From the NCBI GenBank assembly GCA_023333565.1, contig JAJKFH010002198.1, positions 496,001-560,000 of the forward strand: a stretch of DNA of 64,000 nt, written 5' to 3'. The DNA is from Puffinus mauretanicus. Taxonomy: Eukaryota; Chordata; Aves; Procellariiformes; Procellariidae. Below are positions 1 to 10,150 of the stretch, one piece after another. The notes beneath the pieces are model-generated. The model ran no database searches. It saw only the letters and a list, made by a program, of their open reading frames with translations, and was not told the DNA's origin. Positions within the stretch are counted from its first letter, which is position 1. Each line of letters opens with the position of its first letter. The position numbers and the translations under genes are program-made.

Positions 1-3000
1 AACTGAATAAGGCTGTAAAATGATTCTTCTGATCTCCAGCATGGGTGGTGATAACCTGTTGCCATGTATCAGCCTGGGTCCAGATGACGTTAAGCACTAC
101 AGGCAATTTAAGAACACTGTATTCGAAAAACATCAAATAATGCCCAAGGCATGCCACCTGAAATTCTGGAATTCAGATGACAGGAATGATGTGAATTTGG
201 AGAAAAATCTCAAGCTGTGTAACTATATAAGAAAAATAGATAAAGAATTAGGTTTGACAACTTAGGCAGTAACAATGATCTATTTGTCCTACAGTAAATT
301 CCTAACGGTAGCGGTAATGATGTGAGAAATGCTGTACAGGTCAAAGGAGTTAATAATGGTACATCACTGAGAAATAAAGAGGTTCATTGAGAAACATAAT
401 GGAACTTATGTTATATTGCCCTGCACTGGGGTTATGTTTGTGATAATACCCTACTGATACCTACTCACTGAGAGGCACCCCTGGATGTATGAAATCAAAT
501 CTATCTTGGCATCGTATGGAAAAAGTCCACGTTTCCCAGAATGGAAAGGGAAGCAGCCACCAGAACATCATGTTCTGAAATGATTTAAAAAACATAATGG
601 ATCCAGTATAAGGGGATCCAGTCAGAAACAGATAAAATGAAAGTAAGTTGTATGAACAGAATACATGCATCCAATCATTTGAGCTGTAATATTAGTCTTA
701 TACACAGTTAACCAGCCCAAATGCAAAACTCTTGAGAAAGGTCCTTTGAAAATACGAGTTAAAGAAGTCAGTTACAATGTCCAGATAACTTGGTACAAAG
801 GCATGCTTCAAAACTTCACACATCAAAAGCCTAAAAGCTTGTCATGACTATGAAGATATCATATATGTGACAGTCCCCAAGCACTTCAACAGATTTTCTA
901 GTTGAAAGAGAAATTCCATTGGAACATTTAAAATGCACAAAGAGCTTAAGACAAAAATCAGAAAGATTGGAGTTCTGTTGCAAAATGCTTCAAAAGCATA
1001 TTTTCATGACAAGCCTGGTCTGAATCAAGGAACAAACTATAAAGTCCTTACCAAGCTTACCAAACTACACACACACAAGAACATTTACATAAAGAAGTAT
1101 TAAGCAACCTGAAATTATGGGAAATCATAGTAGGCTTGGAGAGCAAAGGTCTTTGGCTTCACCTGCTGTTACCGCCTAAGGAAGCCGAGAACATCGCATT
1201 CTGCAGGGAGTCCAGGCAGGCCAATATAACCACTGTATCCAACAGTGGTTGGATGCCCCAGCAGGATGGATGTTGAGCAGAGCATGCTGCCTGCGCACTC
1301 CAGAATTTAAAGACACCAACACATCTCCACATCTCCTTAGATAAGGATGAACAGAAGAAATTTGCCTTCTCCACTGACTGCACGCCACCTTTTTGACTTG
1401 CCAGTAATCCAAAATGCCAGCATTGACTGGTCTTCATTGCCTAAAATGAAAAGGCAGGTCAACCACTGAGCTATCACAGAAAGAGAACATGAATTTATAA
1501 GATGTTTCAGTAACAGCGTAGCCCCTTCCCAGATCCGCATAAAAGCAAGCAAGCAAGCCAGCCTGAAAAAGTATTCTAGGTAAAAGATAATCACAAGCAC
1601 TCTGAAAATAAATGTCTTGTGAAATACACCAAATTTTCAACATATTGGCTGAGCTTCTACTTTTGCCTACACTAGTGCAGCAGAAATGAACAAAAACCCT
1701 TGAAGTGTGGCCTTTCTAAATGAAGCTATGTCTCTGTGAGTGATAATATTGTCTTGAAGCAGAAACATAGTGCCATTAGAAGATTTATTAAGCAGCAAAA
1801 TCATATGTGTTCAGCTACGGTTTTAAAATCCTAATTTATCACTCCTCCTTTTTCAATAAAAGTCATAGCAGAAACCCTTTGCCTCCATGAAAGTCCAAAT
1901 CCAGTACAGGAAAATTATCTAGTGGTTTTCCATACTCATCCACAGAAAAAGGAAACATGGTACAGTACTAAGATTACCCGTGTCTATGTATGGCAATTCA
2001 TAGGTTTTTATTCATTGTTTATACATATCACAAAAGGAACTCTATGCATATCAAGAGATGCTCTGATATTTGTCATTTTAACTATTCTACCTGCGAGTGC
2101 CAAGCAGCATCTACTTGCCCACTTAATCTACAGGAAAAGTAAATAGAGATGATTCTTCAAAGTTCTATCTTCTGGAACAAACAAAATCCATCCTCAGCGC
2201 AAAGAACTGATGCTATTTTGAGAACAAAATATAAAATACTTGTTAAGAATCAAGTATCAAGTAGCTGTTTAAAAATATTTCCATTGTCTTATCTTTTTGC
2301 AATGACGTTTCCTATATTGCAACTAAACCTTTAATTCACTAATGTCACAACACCTGCTCTGTGGGCACTGTGACCGGAACACAACTTTTTGCACCAAGTG
2401 GGGTGATGTACCCACAATCTGCTGGCTTTCTTCAGAATTTGGACACTTACTTTGGCTAGTCAGAGCGGTCTGAAGGCTGGTAAAGCCCGGAATTCATACC
2501 TGAGAGATCAAGTGCTCTCTGTCAGGCTATATACAATGCTTCTTGGATAAGAAGGCAGGTATGAAAACAGTTTACGACATGGGAAATAATCACTCTCGTA
2601 AGAATAATTTGCACCCTCTTCTTTACCACCTGTCTAGAATTTGATGTTTCACTGACAGCTGCAACTCTGACACGAACAAAAAAAAAAAAAAACCACCAAA
2701 AGAGGTAGCGGCCTTAGCAAAGCCAAGTTATGATCAGACAACGAGTGCGGTCGTATGAACTGCACCAGCGATCGGGTTTAGGGAGGACCAGAAGCAACTT
2801 CACTACTGCCGCCAACCGCACCGGGAGCGGCGCGGGCCGCGCTGTCTCAGCCCGGCCGCCCCGGGGAGTGGCGGGACGGCCCGGCCCCCGCGCCCCCCGG
2901 CTCCGCACCACCATAGCGGCGCACACGGGCCGGCAACGCTCCCCGCCGGGCACCCGGCGTCCCGCCGGCCCCCGCCGGCAGGCGCTGAGCGGGGTAGGGG

Positions 3001-3140
3001 ACAGCCGGGTACGGCGGAACCCTCCAGCAGAACCCAGGCCGGCAGCAGCGCACCGGGGCACCGGCTGAGGCGGGAGCGGCCGGCGGGAGAAGCAGCCCGC
3101 CCGCACCCCGCGCCGCTCTGCCGCCGCGGTGCCCGCTCAC
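1..3140 (-). other. SDCCAG8: SDCCAG8 intron 1 (partial, continues off the left edge)
   Basis: This stretch follows the donor of SDCCAG8 coding exon 1 on the minus strand (GTGAGC, read from the complement of 3135-3140). I looked on the minus strand for the second SDCCAG8 coding exon and found no open segment resembling the family between splice sites, so it must lie left of the window. The interval is AT-rich down to about 2700. A 15-base A run lies at 2678-2692, and CpG-rich sequence begins right after it. An 81-codon open segment at 20-265 (plus strand) is listed separately. Confidence 0.75.
20..265 (+). other. Unrecognised 81-codon open segment, possible retrocopy remnant
   Basis: An ATG-started reading frame of 81 codons ends in TAG at 263-265. 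Its composition looks protein-like (for example residues GPDDVKHYRQFKN and NLEKNLKLCNYIRKIDKELG) rather than like random AT-rich sequence. I cannot assign it to a family. Downstream plus-strand sequence to about 1100 also gives short protein-like fragments in shifting frames, broken by stops. That pattern would suit a decayed processed copy or an old transposable element inserted in SDCCAG8 intron 1. There is no splice or promoter evidence that it is an active gene. It could equally be the end of a longer element whose start lies off the window. Confidence 0.25.
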
Positions 3141-3207
3141 CTCGGAGGCGCCTCTGGTACCGCTCCAGGGACTCCTCCAGGGCGGGCTCCCCGCGGGGCG
3201 CCCGCAT
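3141..3207 (-). CDS. SDCCAG8: SDCCAG8, first coding exon (N-terminal 22 residues)
   Basis: On the minus strand an ATG at 3207-3205 opens 22 codons plus one base and ends at a GTGAGC donor. The peptide includes LEESLERYQRRLR. This aligns without gaps to the N-terminus of vertebrate SDCCAG8 as I remember it (LEEILGQYQRSLR in human), with the same residue count before a phase-1 splice junction. That agreement in length, phase and sequence is the main evidence, since the exon is short. SDCCAG8 is a coiled-coil centrosome and centriolar-satellite protein needed for ciliogenesis, and its loss causes nephronophthisis-type ciliopathy. The 5' untranslated part must extend upward from 3208, probably towards the ZNF143-type motifs, but the transcription start cannot be read from sequence. 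The codons are very GC-rich because the exon sits in the CpG island. Remaining exons are outside the window. Confidence 0.82.
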
Positions 3208-3340
3208 GAGGACGCCGCCGGCTCCCGGGGAAGCAGCCGGCGCTGCCCCGCACCGCGGCGCCCCGCAGCGCTGGTGGGTAACAGTAGTTCGACCCGCTCT
3301 GCCTCCCCGCGCTCCGCAACCGCCACAGGCTCCCGGAAGA

Positions 3341-3360
3341 ACCACAACTCCCACAATGCG
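3341..3360 (+). promoter_or_regulatory. ZNF143-type (SBS) motif, copy 1
   Basis: The sequence ACCACAACTCCCACAATGCG resembles the long ZNF143/Staf site, whose core is ACTACA-nn-TCCCA-nn-ATGC. It lies about 130 bases upstream of the SDCCAG8 start codon, within the divergent promoter. It has a few departures from consensus (ACCACA for ACTACA), so it is weaker than the copy at 3481. Confidence 0.5.
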
Positions 3361-3480
3361 TGCGGGGAGCCCCTCCGGCGCCTCAGCGTCGGCCGTTGCT
3401 ACCCGCCACCGGCCGCCCCCGCCACAGCTGAGCGTGGCAACGCTCGGGATCCGCCGCGCCCGCCCCAGCTACGCCAAAAA

Positions 3481-3499
3481 ACTACAGGTCCCAGCATGC
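3481..3499 (+). promoter_or_regulatory. ZNF143-type (SBS) motif, copy 2
   Basis: The sequence ACTACAGGTCCCAGCATGC is close to a textbook ZNF143/Staf site (ACTACAATTCCCAGAATGC-like). ZNF143 sites are typical of bidirectional CpG-island promoters and are often bound close to transcription starts. Its position between the divergent SDCCAG8 and CEP170 first exons fits that role. Confidence 0.7.
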
Positions 3500-3625
3500 A
3501 GCGCGCCGCGCTGTGCCCCTTGGGAGGTGGAGTCCCCGCTGGCCGCCCGTCTCGCACAGCCGGCAGCGGGAGGAGGACGGTCGCAGCCTCCTCTTTCCCC
3601 TTTGTTGTGGATTGCGGCTGCATTC

Positions 3626-3915
3626 GCGCCTGCGCACAGTGCAGCTCTTCCGCCTACGTCCTCGGGTCCGCAGTGGCTGGGTACAGCGCAGGTCCAGTCA
3701 TGGCCGCGGGGGATAGGAGTGGGAAGCGCTGTTTACCTCCCGCCACCGCGTACTCCGGCGCATGCGTAGGGGGCGCCCGGCGGTCGGAGAGGAGAAAGCT
3801 ATTGTCTACCGCTGGCGCAGGCGCAGTCCGGCTCCTCCGCCGCTCGGCCCTTGACGCCTGCGCACTACCCTCCCCCGCCCCCCCGCATTGTGTGAGCTCG
3901 GGCGGCGCCTGCGCA
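3626..3915. promoter_or_regulatory. Cluster of five NRF1-type motifs
   Basis: NRF1 binds repeats of GCGCA/TGCGC in the form YGCGCAYGCGCR. Five close matches lie in 290 bases: GCGCCTGCGCA at 3626-3636, GCGCATGCG at 3758-3766, GCGCAGGCGCA at 3815-3825, CGCCTGCGCA at 3855-3864 and GCGCCTGCGCA at 3905-3915. They sit just upstream of the presumed CEP170 first exon. NRF1 drives many housekeeping and ciliary/centrosomal promoters, so the cluster probably sets basal expression of one or both genes. Occupancy is not shown by sequence alone. Confidence 0.65.
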
Positions 3916-4098
3916 GTGCCGTGCCCCGCTCTGCCCGTTAGCCGCTATGTGCAGGGAATAACGTTGGAGCCGTTGCCAGAGGGACACCGACCGGAGCGCC
4001 CCGCCCCCGCCCCGCGGGAATGCCGGCTCAGTGAGCACCGGCGGCGACACCACCACGAGGGACGGCCCCTCCCCGGCGCGGTGAGCCTCCTCGAAGGG
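3900..4098 (+). other. CEP170: CEP170 5' untranslated exon 1 (approximate start)
   Basis: The first coding exon of CEP170 begins at an acceptor at 27524, so a non-coding first exon must lie upstream, and the CpG island is the natural place. Two donors are visible: a perfect GTGAGT after GAAGGG at 4098, and GTGAGC after 4080. I chose 4098 because GTGAGT is the better consensus. The 5' end is a guess placed after the NRF1 cluster. The exon contains no recognised coding sequence. Long stop-free frames across here are a by-product of high GC. Confidence 0.4.
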
Positions 4099-5124
4099 GT
4101 GAGTGAGGATGCTGCCGCCCTGGCCGCGGGTCGGGCGGGAGCCGTGACGGGAAGAGGGACCGGGGTCGCGCCGTTTGTCCGCCCCACCATCCGCCCGGTG
4201 CCTATTGTGTCAGGCGGCCCTCGCCCGCCGGGCCCCGGCGTCGTGCGGCGGGGGCTGCGCCCGGCGGAGGGGGGCGGTAGCGCGGTCCGGCCACAGCCCG
4301 CTCCCCTTCCCCCGTCCCCGCTGGGTCCGGAGGCTGCTCCGCGCCCCCGCCTGCCTTCCCCTTCGTAAGCGCGGCGGGACCGGTGGCGGGGGGCAGCCGC
4401 TGCCGCAGGGGCATCGGCGCGGACTGTATGCGGACGGCGCTGCCAGATGCCGCTGCCCGCGTCCCCCTGCCCCTTTCCGCCCCGCCGCCCGATGGGCGCC
4501 GGGCCGGGGACGCCGCCGCCGGCACACCCACCCGGCCGCCCGCGGCGCGGGTACTGGGGCTTCGCAGCCTGCCTTCCCCTCCCGCAGGCGGATTTCCGTG
4601 ATTCGAGGGGACGTTTCCAGAGGTCTGATTTTTTTTCGGTTCCCCTATTTCACAAACTGCCCCGGGGCTGCAGGCGGCGTGTTTCTGCAGATTTAAAAAT
4701 CACTGATGCCGTTCATTTGAGATGCGGCGTTTCCCCGGACCCCTTAAAATAACGTCTTCTGAGAAGGATGATGGAGAAAAGCAGTTGCTGTTGCCTTTTC
4801 TCTTATTGCGTATTTTCACCCAACGAGGCGGGTCTCTTGCATTCAAAAATATTCTCCTGAAGGCGTGATCTTTTCTTTCTTGAGGATCTTTTCCTCTTCC
4901 CGGGGAAAACATACAGTAACCGTTTTTTTTGTTCCCGGTGGCGAGAAGAAGCGCCGGGCCCACTTTGTCTTTCTGGCGTGGAAGCGAACGGGTTACTGAG
5001 CTAACAAAAACCCGATGGCGATTTTCGAGCAGAAAGCGTGTTGCAGCAGGGGAAGCTGGCGTCGAGGCGGGCGGCGGAGCCCTCCTCCGCTCTCAGCTCC
5101 TGCGCGCGCCGCCGGCTGCGGGCG

Positions 5125-5137
5125 GGCGGGGCGGGGG
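5125..5137 (+). promoter_or_regulatory. Overlapping GC boxes (Sp1/KLF type)
   Basis: GGGCGGGGCGGGG holds two overlapping Sp1-type sites in the second GC-rich lobe of the island, inside CEP170 intron 1. It may mark an alternative promoter or an intronic enhancer. No coding sequence accompanies it. Confidence 0.45.
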
Positions 5138-8100
5138 GTGTGCTCCTCGGGAGGGCTTCCCGCTGCATCCCGCCGATCCGGCGTGTGGCGCGGCCTCGGG
5201 CAGAGGTGCTCGTGCGTCTCCCGCGAGCCCGGGTGGGCGAAGCGCGTGCGGTGGCCGTTGGGCGTAGTAGGTGCGGGTACCAGCCTAGGGGAGCCTGCTG
5301 GTGACAGGAGTGGGGATGGCGTGCGCTGGTTGCCAGCCTTTGGGGCGTCGTTTTAGGCGTTTTTATGATGAGTTGACAGTTAGTCCATCTGTTCGTACGG
5401 CTTGATGAAAAAAAATGAAATGTCGATGCTATGCCAATGAGTTGAAGATACATAAGAATTGCGTTCTTATGACAAGAGATTACAAATAGCATCCACTTTG
5501 AAGAAGTTATTTTCTTCCTGGTGTAAGCAAAGGTACTTATAAAATATTTAACTACTTTGAAAGAATAAAGCCTGTTCTAGCACTGCAATGATCATCTTTT
5601 CTCCTTTGGAATGCCATTCAAGACATTGTGACAGTGTTCTTGGCCCTGGGTTTGCTGTGTAAAATGATATGTGGAACGGGATGGTTTTTGTAAACTGAAC
5701 CAAGACATGATTAAATATGCTGTGATTTCCTATGATTAATTTCCTCTGGGAATTACTTTATGTCCAGATGCTGAGAAGTCTATCTTACTGGAACTGAACT
5801 CTGTTAGTATGGAAGCTCCTCAACTTTAAATTCTATTTAAAGGGGAAAAAAGTTAAACATAAATACCACAAAGAATCTCCCCTCACTCTTTGATCATTTT
5901 TTTTTTAAAATATTTTGTCACTTTCATGTAAATGTTTTGTTGTTGTTGTTTGCTTTCCTTTTTTTTTGTCTGAAGGAGGTCAGGAAGGCTGGCTGAATAG
6001 AATAGTGTAGCTGAGGATACACAGAATTTTGTCAAAATCTCAAGAATCTAAAAGTTATTTGTAATGGATCAGATAAAAATGTTTTCTTTAATTCTTTTAA
6101 AGAGAAGCATTCTGGCATAAAAGTTGTTACCAAACTTACTTTATCATGGTACTGCATTTTTTTTTTTTGACAGGTGACTGCTTCCCATATCTATTCTAAC
6201 TGACTTTTGCAAAGAAGAATGGGTTCTTGCTATATTGTGCTTCATCAGTTGTAACGGACTTGGCAGGCAGAATTTTTTAACAATTCTGTTGATACCATAC
6301 AAGCCAGAAAAGAACCGGGTTATGAAAGTGAACTGGAAAAGTCTATGTTCACTTGTAGGTGGGAGCGAGGAAGCTTCCTTGAGTGACGGGAATGAAATCT
6401 GAGGCATGGGTAGCAAGAGATAGATTTTTGAAGTACCATTTCCAGTTCTTGCAAATGCAGGAAAAAGGTATTTAATGTACATTGATACTGTAGTGTCTCC
6501 TTGAGTCTCCTAAAAAGACAATTTCCATGTCAGCGCTGCATTTCTTAGCTTTGGAGACAGTGTGGAACTGCGGTAAAACAGATTGTTTTTACTTTAGCTA
6601 GAAAGCCAAGAAAATCTGTGAAATTCTGGTTTTCCTTTAGAAAATTTTCAACGGGGGAGTCAGGCATTGAATCCGTGCAGAGAGCAGAATTTACTTGCAG
6701 AAATTCTCATATCTGCTTCTAGCACTTGTGAGGTTGTAAAAGGACACAATGGCATGCACTTCCCCCTCTTGGTAGAACATGCTATATAATGTAGTAAAAA
6801 TTGATATGGTTGTGACCAGGAGCTGTTTGAAATTCGAGAAAAGAAAGTTCTTTATTACTGGGGGATGGAGCTTCAAATTTGCTAGCTAGGAGCTAGTGTT
6901 AGGTATGTGTATCTTAGACAAGATACACGTCTTCACTGTGCTAAGTGAGCCTGTGGGGGTCTTTCGTTGTCCCTGTTAGGATTATAATGCTTTTGCCGAA
7001 TGCCTGTGTTTCTTCCGTTCTAGTATTGATCATTGTGTATCCACGCATTTTCAACGGACTGGTCTACAGAGAGCAGCTTCCTTCAGTGCACAATGCTGAT
7101 GCTTTCCTGGATTGGAGTCCATCCAGTGCATTGAATGAGGCAGGTGTCCTGGGGAAAAATAGTACATGATCCTGTGACTTAAACTGTAACATAACGCATG
7201 CAAATTAGGGTGGGAAGAGAGTACAAACTACTTGTTCAAACAACTTTGTGTATCTGTCTGTTGTACAGTTATACATCCATAAAAATATTGAAATAAATTG
7301 CAAATACTTGGATCACTCTTGTAGTTTAGTTTCTCCCGCTCTACCCCCAAAAAGCTGGGAGGCTGTTTTTATTTTACAAGTGCATTTGTAGTTAGAATGA
7401 CCTTTTTAATTAAAATTTTGTTTGACCTTCAAAAAACCCATATATTTTAAATCAATATTTGTATTTTTTTTATCATGTATTATGTCAAAAGCAGCTTGTC
7501 CTAGAAGTTTCAAATAAAACCCACAAAGATGTTTTAGTAGATTGCTGACATAATTAGATTTCAGAGAGGGAGACCTGTGTTTGAGAAAGTACTCAATGCT
7601 GCATCACTGAAGTTGAAGTGTATCATGCAGGCTCTTAGATGGTGGATAAGAAGTAAGTCTGGGAGTAGGTGCACGTTAAAGAGACTGACTAGCAGTTCTC
7701 ATATCTTAATGCTTCTGCATGGAGTATTCCCAGTTACTCACTCTCCTCTGTTTTTGGTACAGCATGGCTGTACTGTTCTGTTGCAGTGGCTTTAGTACTT
7801 TTCTAAGTACATGAGAAGTTGGTTCACTCCACTAACCCAGCAGAAAACCATTCCTTTTCTTTTTGTTTTGCTTGATTCTTTTTTTTTTTTTTCCCCCTCC
7901 TCCCTTGGGTTAACAAATTGAATTATCTTATTGTGTGATCAGATGAGTGCCAGAGCAAGTACACAGAATGGGGACAGCAGTGTCAAGCCTGGAAGAAGGG
8001 AATACTCCATTTTCCAGTAGCAAAGAGACATTTGGTCTGCTTAGCTGTCCTATCTGGCTGTCCCCTGTGCCACTGTAGACTGCTGCGGTCAGAAAGGGGT

Positions 8101-10117
8101 GGGTTATGTATGAATCCAAGAAAACAAAATAATTAACGTACTGGGTTTCTTCTTATTGCAAGCCTTTACTTACTGTCCTTGATATGTAAAATGTCCACAG
8201 CCACAGACTAAACATTCAGAACATATCACTGGATGAAAAAAATGTTTCTCTGCAAAGTAGATATGAAAAAAGGGAGGAGAAGTGGTTCTGTTAAGTGGTG
8301 TGGCCTTTGTACAAGGAAAAGCAGGATTTTTGTGCAAAGCTAATATTGGTATCTTCTCTTTCACAGAATTTAAGACTGTAAGTTTTCAAATCTTTTCATA
8401 GTTTTTTCTTGCCTACTTACTAGTTTTGAAGTGTGTGATTTTTGTGAATTGCTATTTGGTATAGAGAAATTGTTTTTATTCATTCAAGCCAGAGATATGG
8501 AGCATCTTCTCTTTTTTCATCCCCTGAATAGAATACTCAATAAAACGTGATAGTTTTTTCCCATGTGAGCCTGACATATTTATCAACTTTGTTTCTCCAT
8601 CTCTTTTTCTCCCCTTAGAAATTTTTATTGAAAAATAGACTTTTCCTTAGCTAGGTGCTTTTTAGAGCTCCAACATCATCCACTGGTGGGCCTAGTGAGC
8701 TGATTCAGGTCCAACAACTGCAGCCCTCTTGCAGTCTAGCTTCTTCAGTTTGTTCTGCTGTGTTTATTGCAAAAGGGTCCTCTGTTTACTTGTTTCCATT
8801 CTTGTGAACTAAAATGTTTTATAATCTGATCTTTTCCATGAAACTAAGAGGGTATCTTCCTTGACAAATAGCTGAATCTTCTAAAGTCTGTGTGGTGGGC
8901 TTTCCAGATCTCATCTCATTTTGTACCTCATTCCAAATGAGATTCTGGTTCTGCTCACTTTGTTTCTTTCCAGGAAGAACTGCAATTATTGAGCTTTTCA
9001 GCGCAATAATAACAGAAGTGGTGCCACTCCCTGGCATTTCCAAGATGTTTCTTTGTGCACAGGGTATTTTGTTAGTCTTCAGCTGTGGTATTGCATGCAG
9101 AACTTGTAATCAATCCATTAGCTAACCATTATGGTCTGAAAGTAGCAATACACTGAATGCATTAAATCAGATGTACTTACGACTTTTCCCTCAAAATGAC
9201 ACGCTTAAATAATTTTGTTGATGATCTTTCTATTGAATTGCAAATATTTGGCCATCTAAATATGTGTTCTCTTCTGTGTTCAAAACCAAAGCCTTTTCAA
9301 TTATCTCTTACTTGTCTTCTTGTTGTGGGTTACATTTCAAGATTAGGAAGAAAAATGCAGGAAGTGATATCTTCTCTGTTTTCTCATGAACATACGTTTT
9401 TCTTGTTTTCATTAATCTCACCTTTTCCCCCCTGCCCCCCATGACTTAACTGATTATTTAGTCCTGTGGAGCTACATCATTGCAGGAACATTGATGTCAG
9501 GAATTAGTCTACTTAATTTTATAATTTAATTTACTAAATAGAAGACACTTAAGGAGTAATATTGTAGTTTTACTTTTTTTTTTTCCCTTTGGAATTTTCG
9601 TAAGAATGGCTGCATAGATGGACCTGTGGTCTGGCTCAAACCCAGCATCTTTTCTGCAAGTATAGCTATAACCTGGTGTCAAGGGAGGGATAAGAAAGGT
9701 GTAAGCATATATGGTATTTTCTGCTAAGGCATTGCTAGTGTCCATCTATTTTCTGCTTGGAACTTTTGAGTCAGGCGTCGTTCTTATTAAGGATTATTCC
9801 TTCTACTTGATCTACATTTCTTCAGCTATGTCTTGAAAAGGCAATTCAATAAAAATGGCCTTTTATATTTTTCAGACCTTCTGTTCTTATACATGTTCAG
9901 CTGTATACCAGCTTAATTTAATAATTAAAATCTTGATTTCCTACGCACTTTTGTTATTTCAAAAAAGCCACCCCAGTTTTGTGAGGTTAATGAAGATTAC
10001 ACTTCTGCTCACCCATCTCCCCTTTCTTTAAACGATAATCTTTTCTTTTTATTGTACTTGGTTTCCAAAGGGGATAGTCATGTAATATGAGGGTTCAACC
10101 CTTCCTCCTTTTAGAAG

Positions 10118-10150
10118 GATTCACAAGTGATTCACAAGGTGATTCACAAG
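10118..10150 (+). repeat. Three copies of GATTCACAAG
   Basis: The 10-mer GATTCACAAG occurs at 10118-10127, 10129-10138 and 10141-10150, separated by one and two bases. It is a short local triplication in CEP170 intron 1 with no visible function. Confidence 0.85.

Larger units (their letters stand above)
2740..5290. promoter_or_regulatory. CpG island with head-to-head SDCCAG8/CEP170 promoter
   Basis: GC content and CpG density rise sharply at about 2740 and stay high to about 4600. They dip to an AT-richer stretch at about 4620-4980 (T runs at 4629-4636 and 4924-4930), then rise again at about 5040-5290. The island holds the first coding exon of SDCCAG8 on the minus strand and the presumed first exon of CEP170 on the plus strand. 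No TATA box is visible, which fits a dispersed housekeeping-type promoter. The densest factor motifs lie at 3341-3915, between the two divergent first exons. The second GC-rich lobe has a stacked Sp1-type GC box at about 5125-5137 and could be an alternative CEP170 promoter; that part is inference. Confidence 0.85.

Noticed and set aside
2341..2600. Possible SDCCAG8 exon 2 on the minus strand, with GTAAGT- and GTATGA-like donors
   Set aside because: The translation contains in-frame stops and does not resemble the conserved sequence that follows exon 1 in the family.
2714..3356. Several overlapping 100-180 codon minus-strand frames beside SDCCAG8 exon 1
   Set aside because: Only the 22 codons ending at the GTGAGC donor match SDCCAG8. 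The rest is intron or 5' UTR read-through in GC-rich sequence.
3274..4368. 364-codon plus-strand reading frame across the CpG island
   Set aside because: Stop codons are rare in sequence this GC-rich. The frame has no family similarity, runs through the promoter motifs and putative splice donors, and overlaps other equally long frames on both strands.
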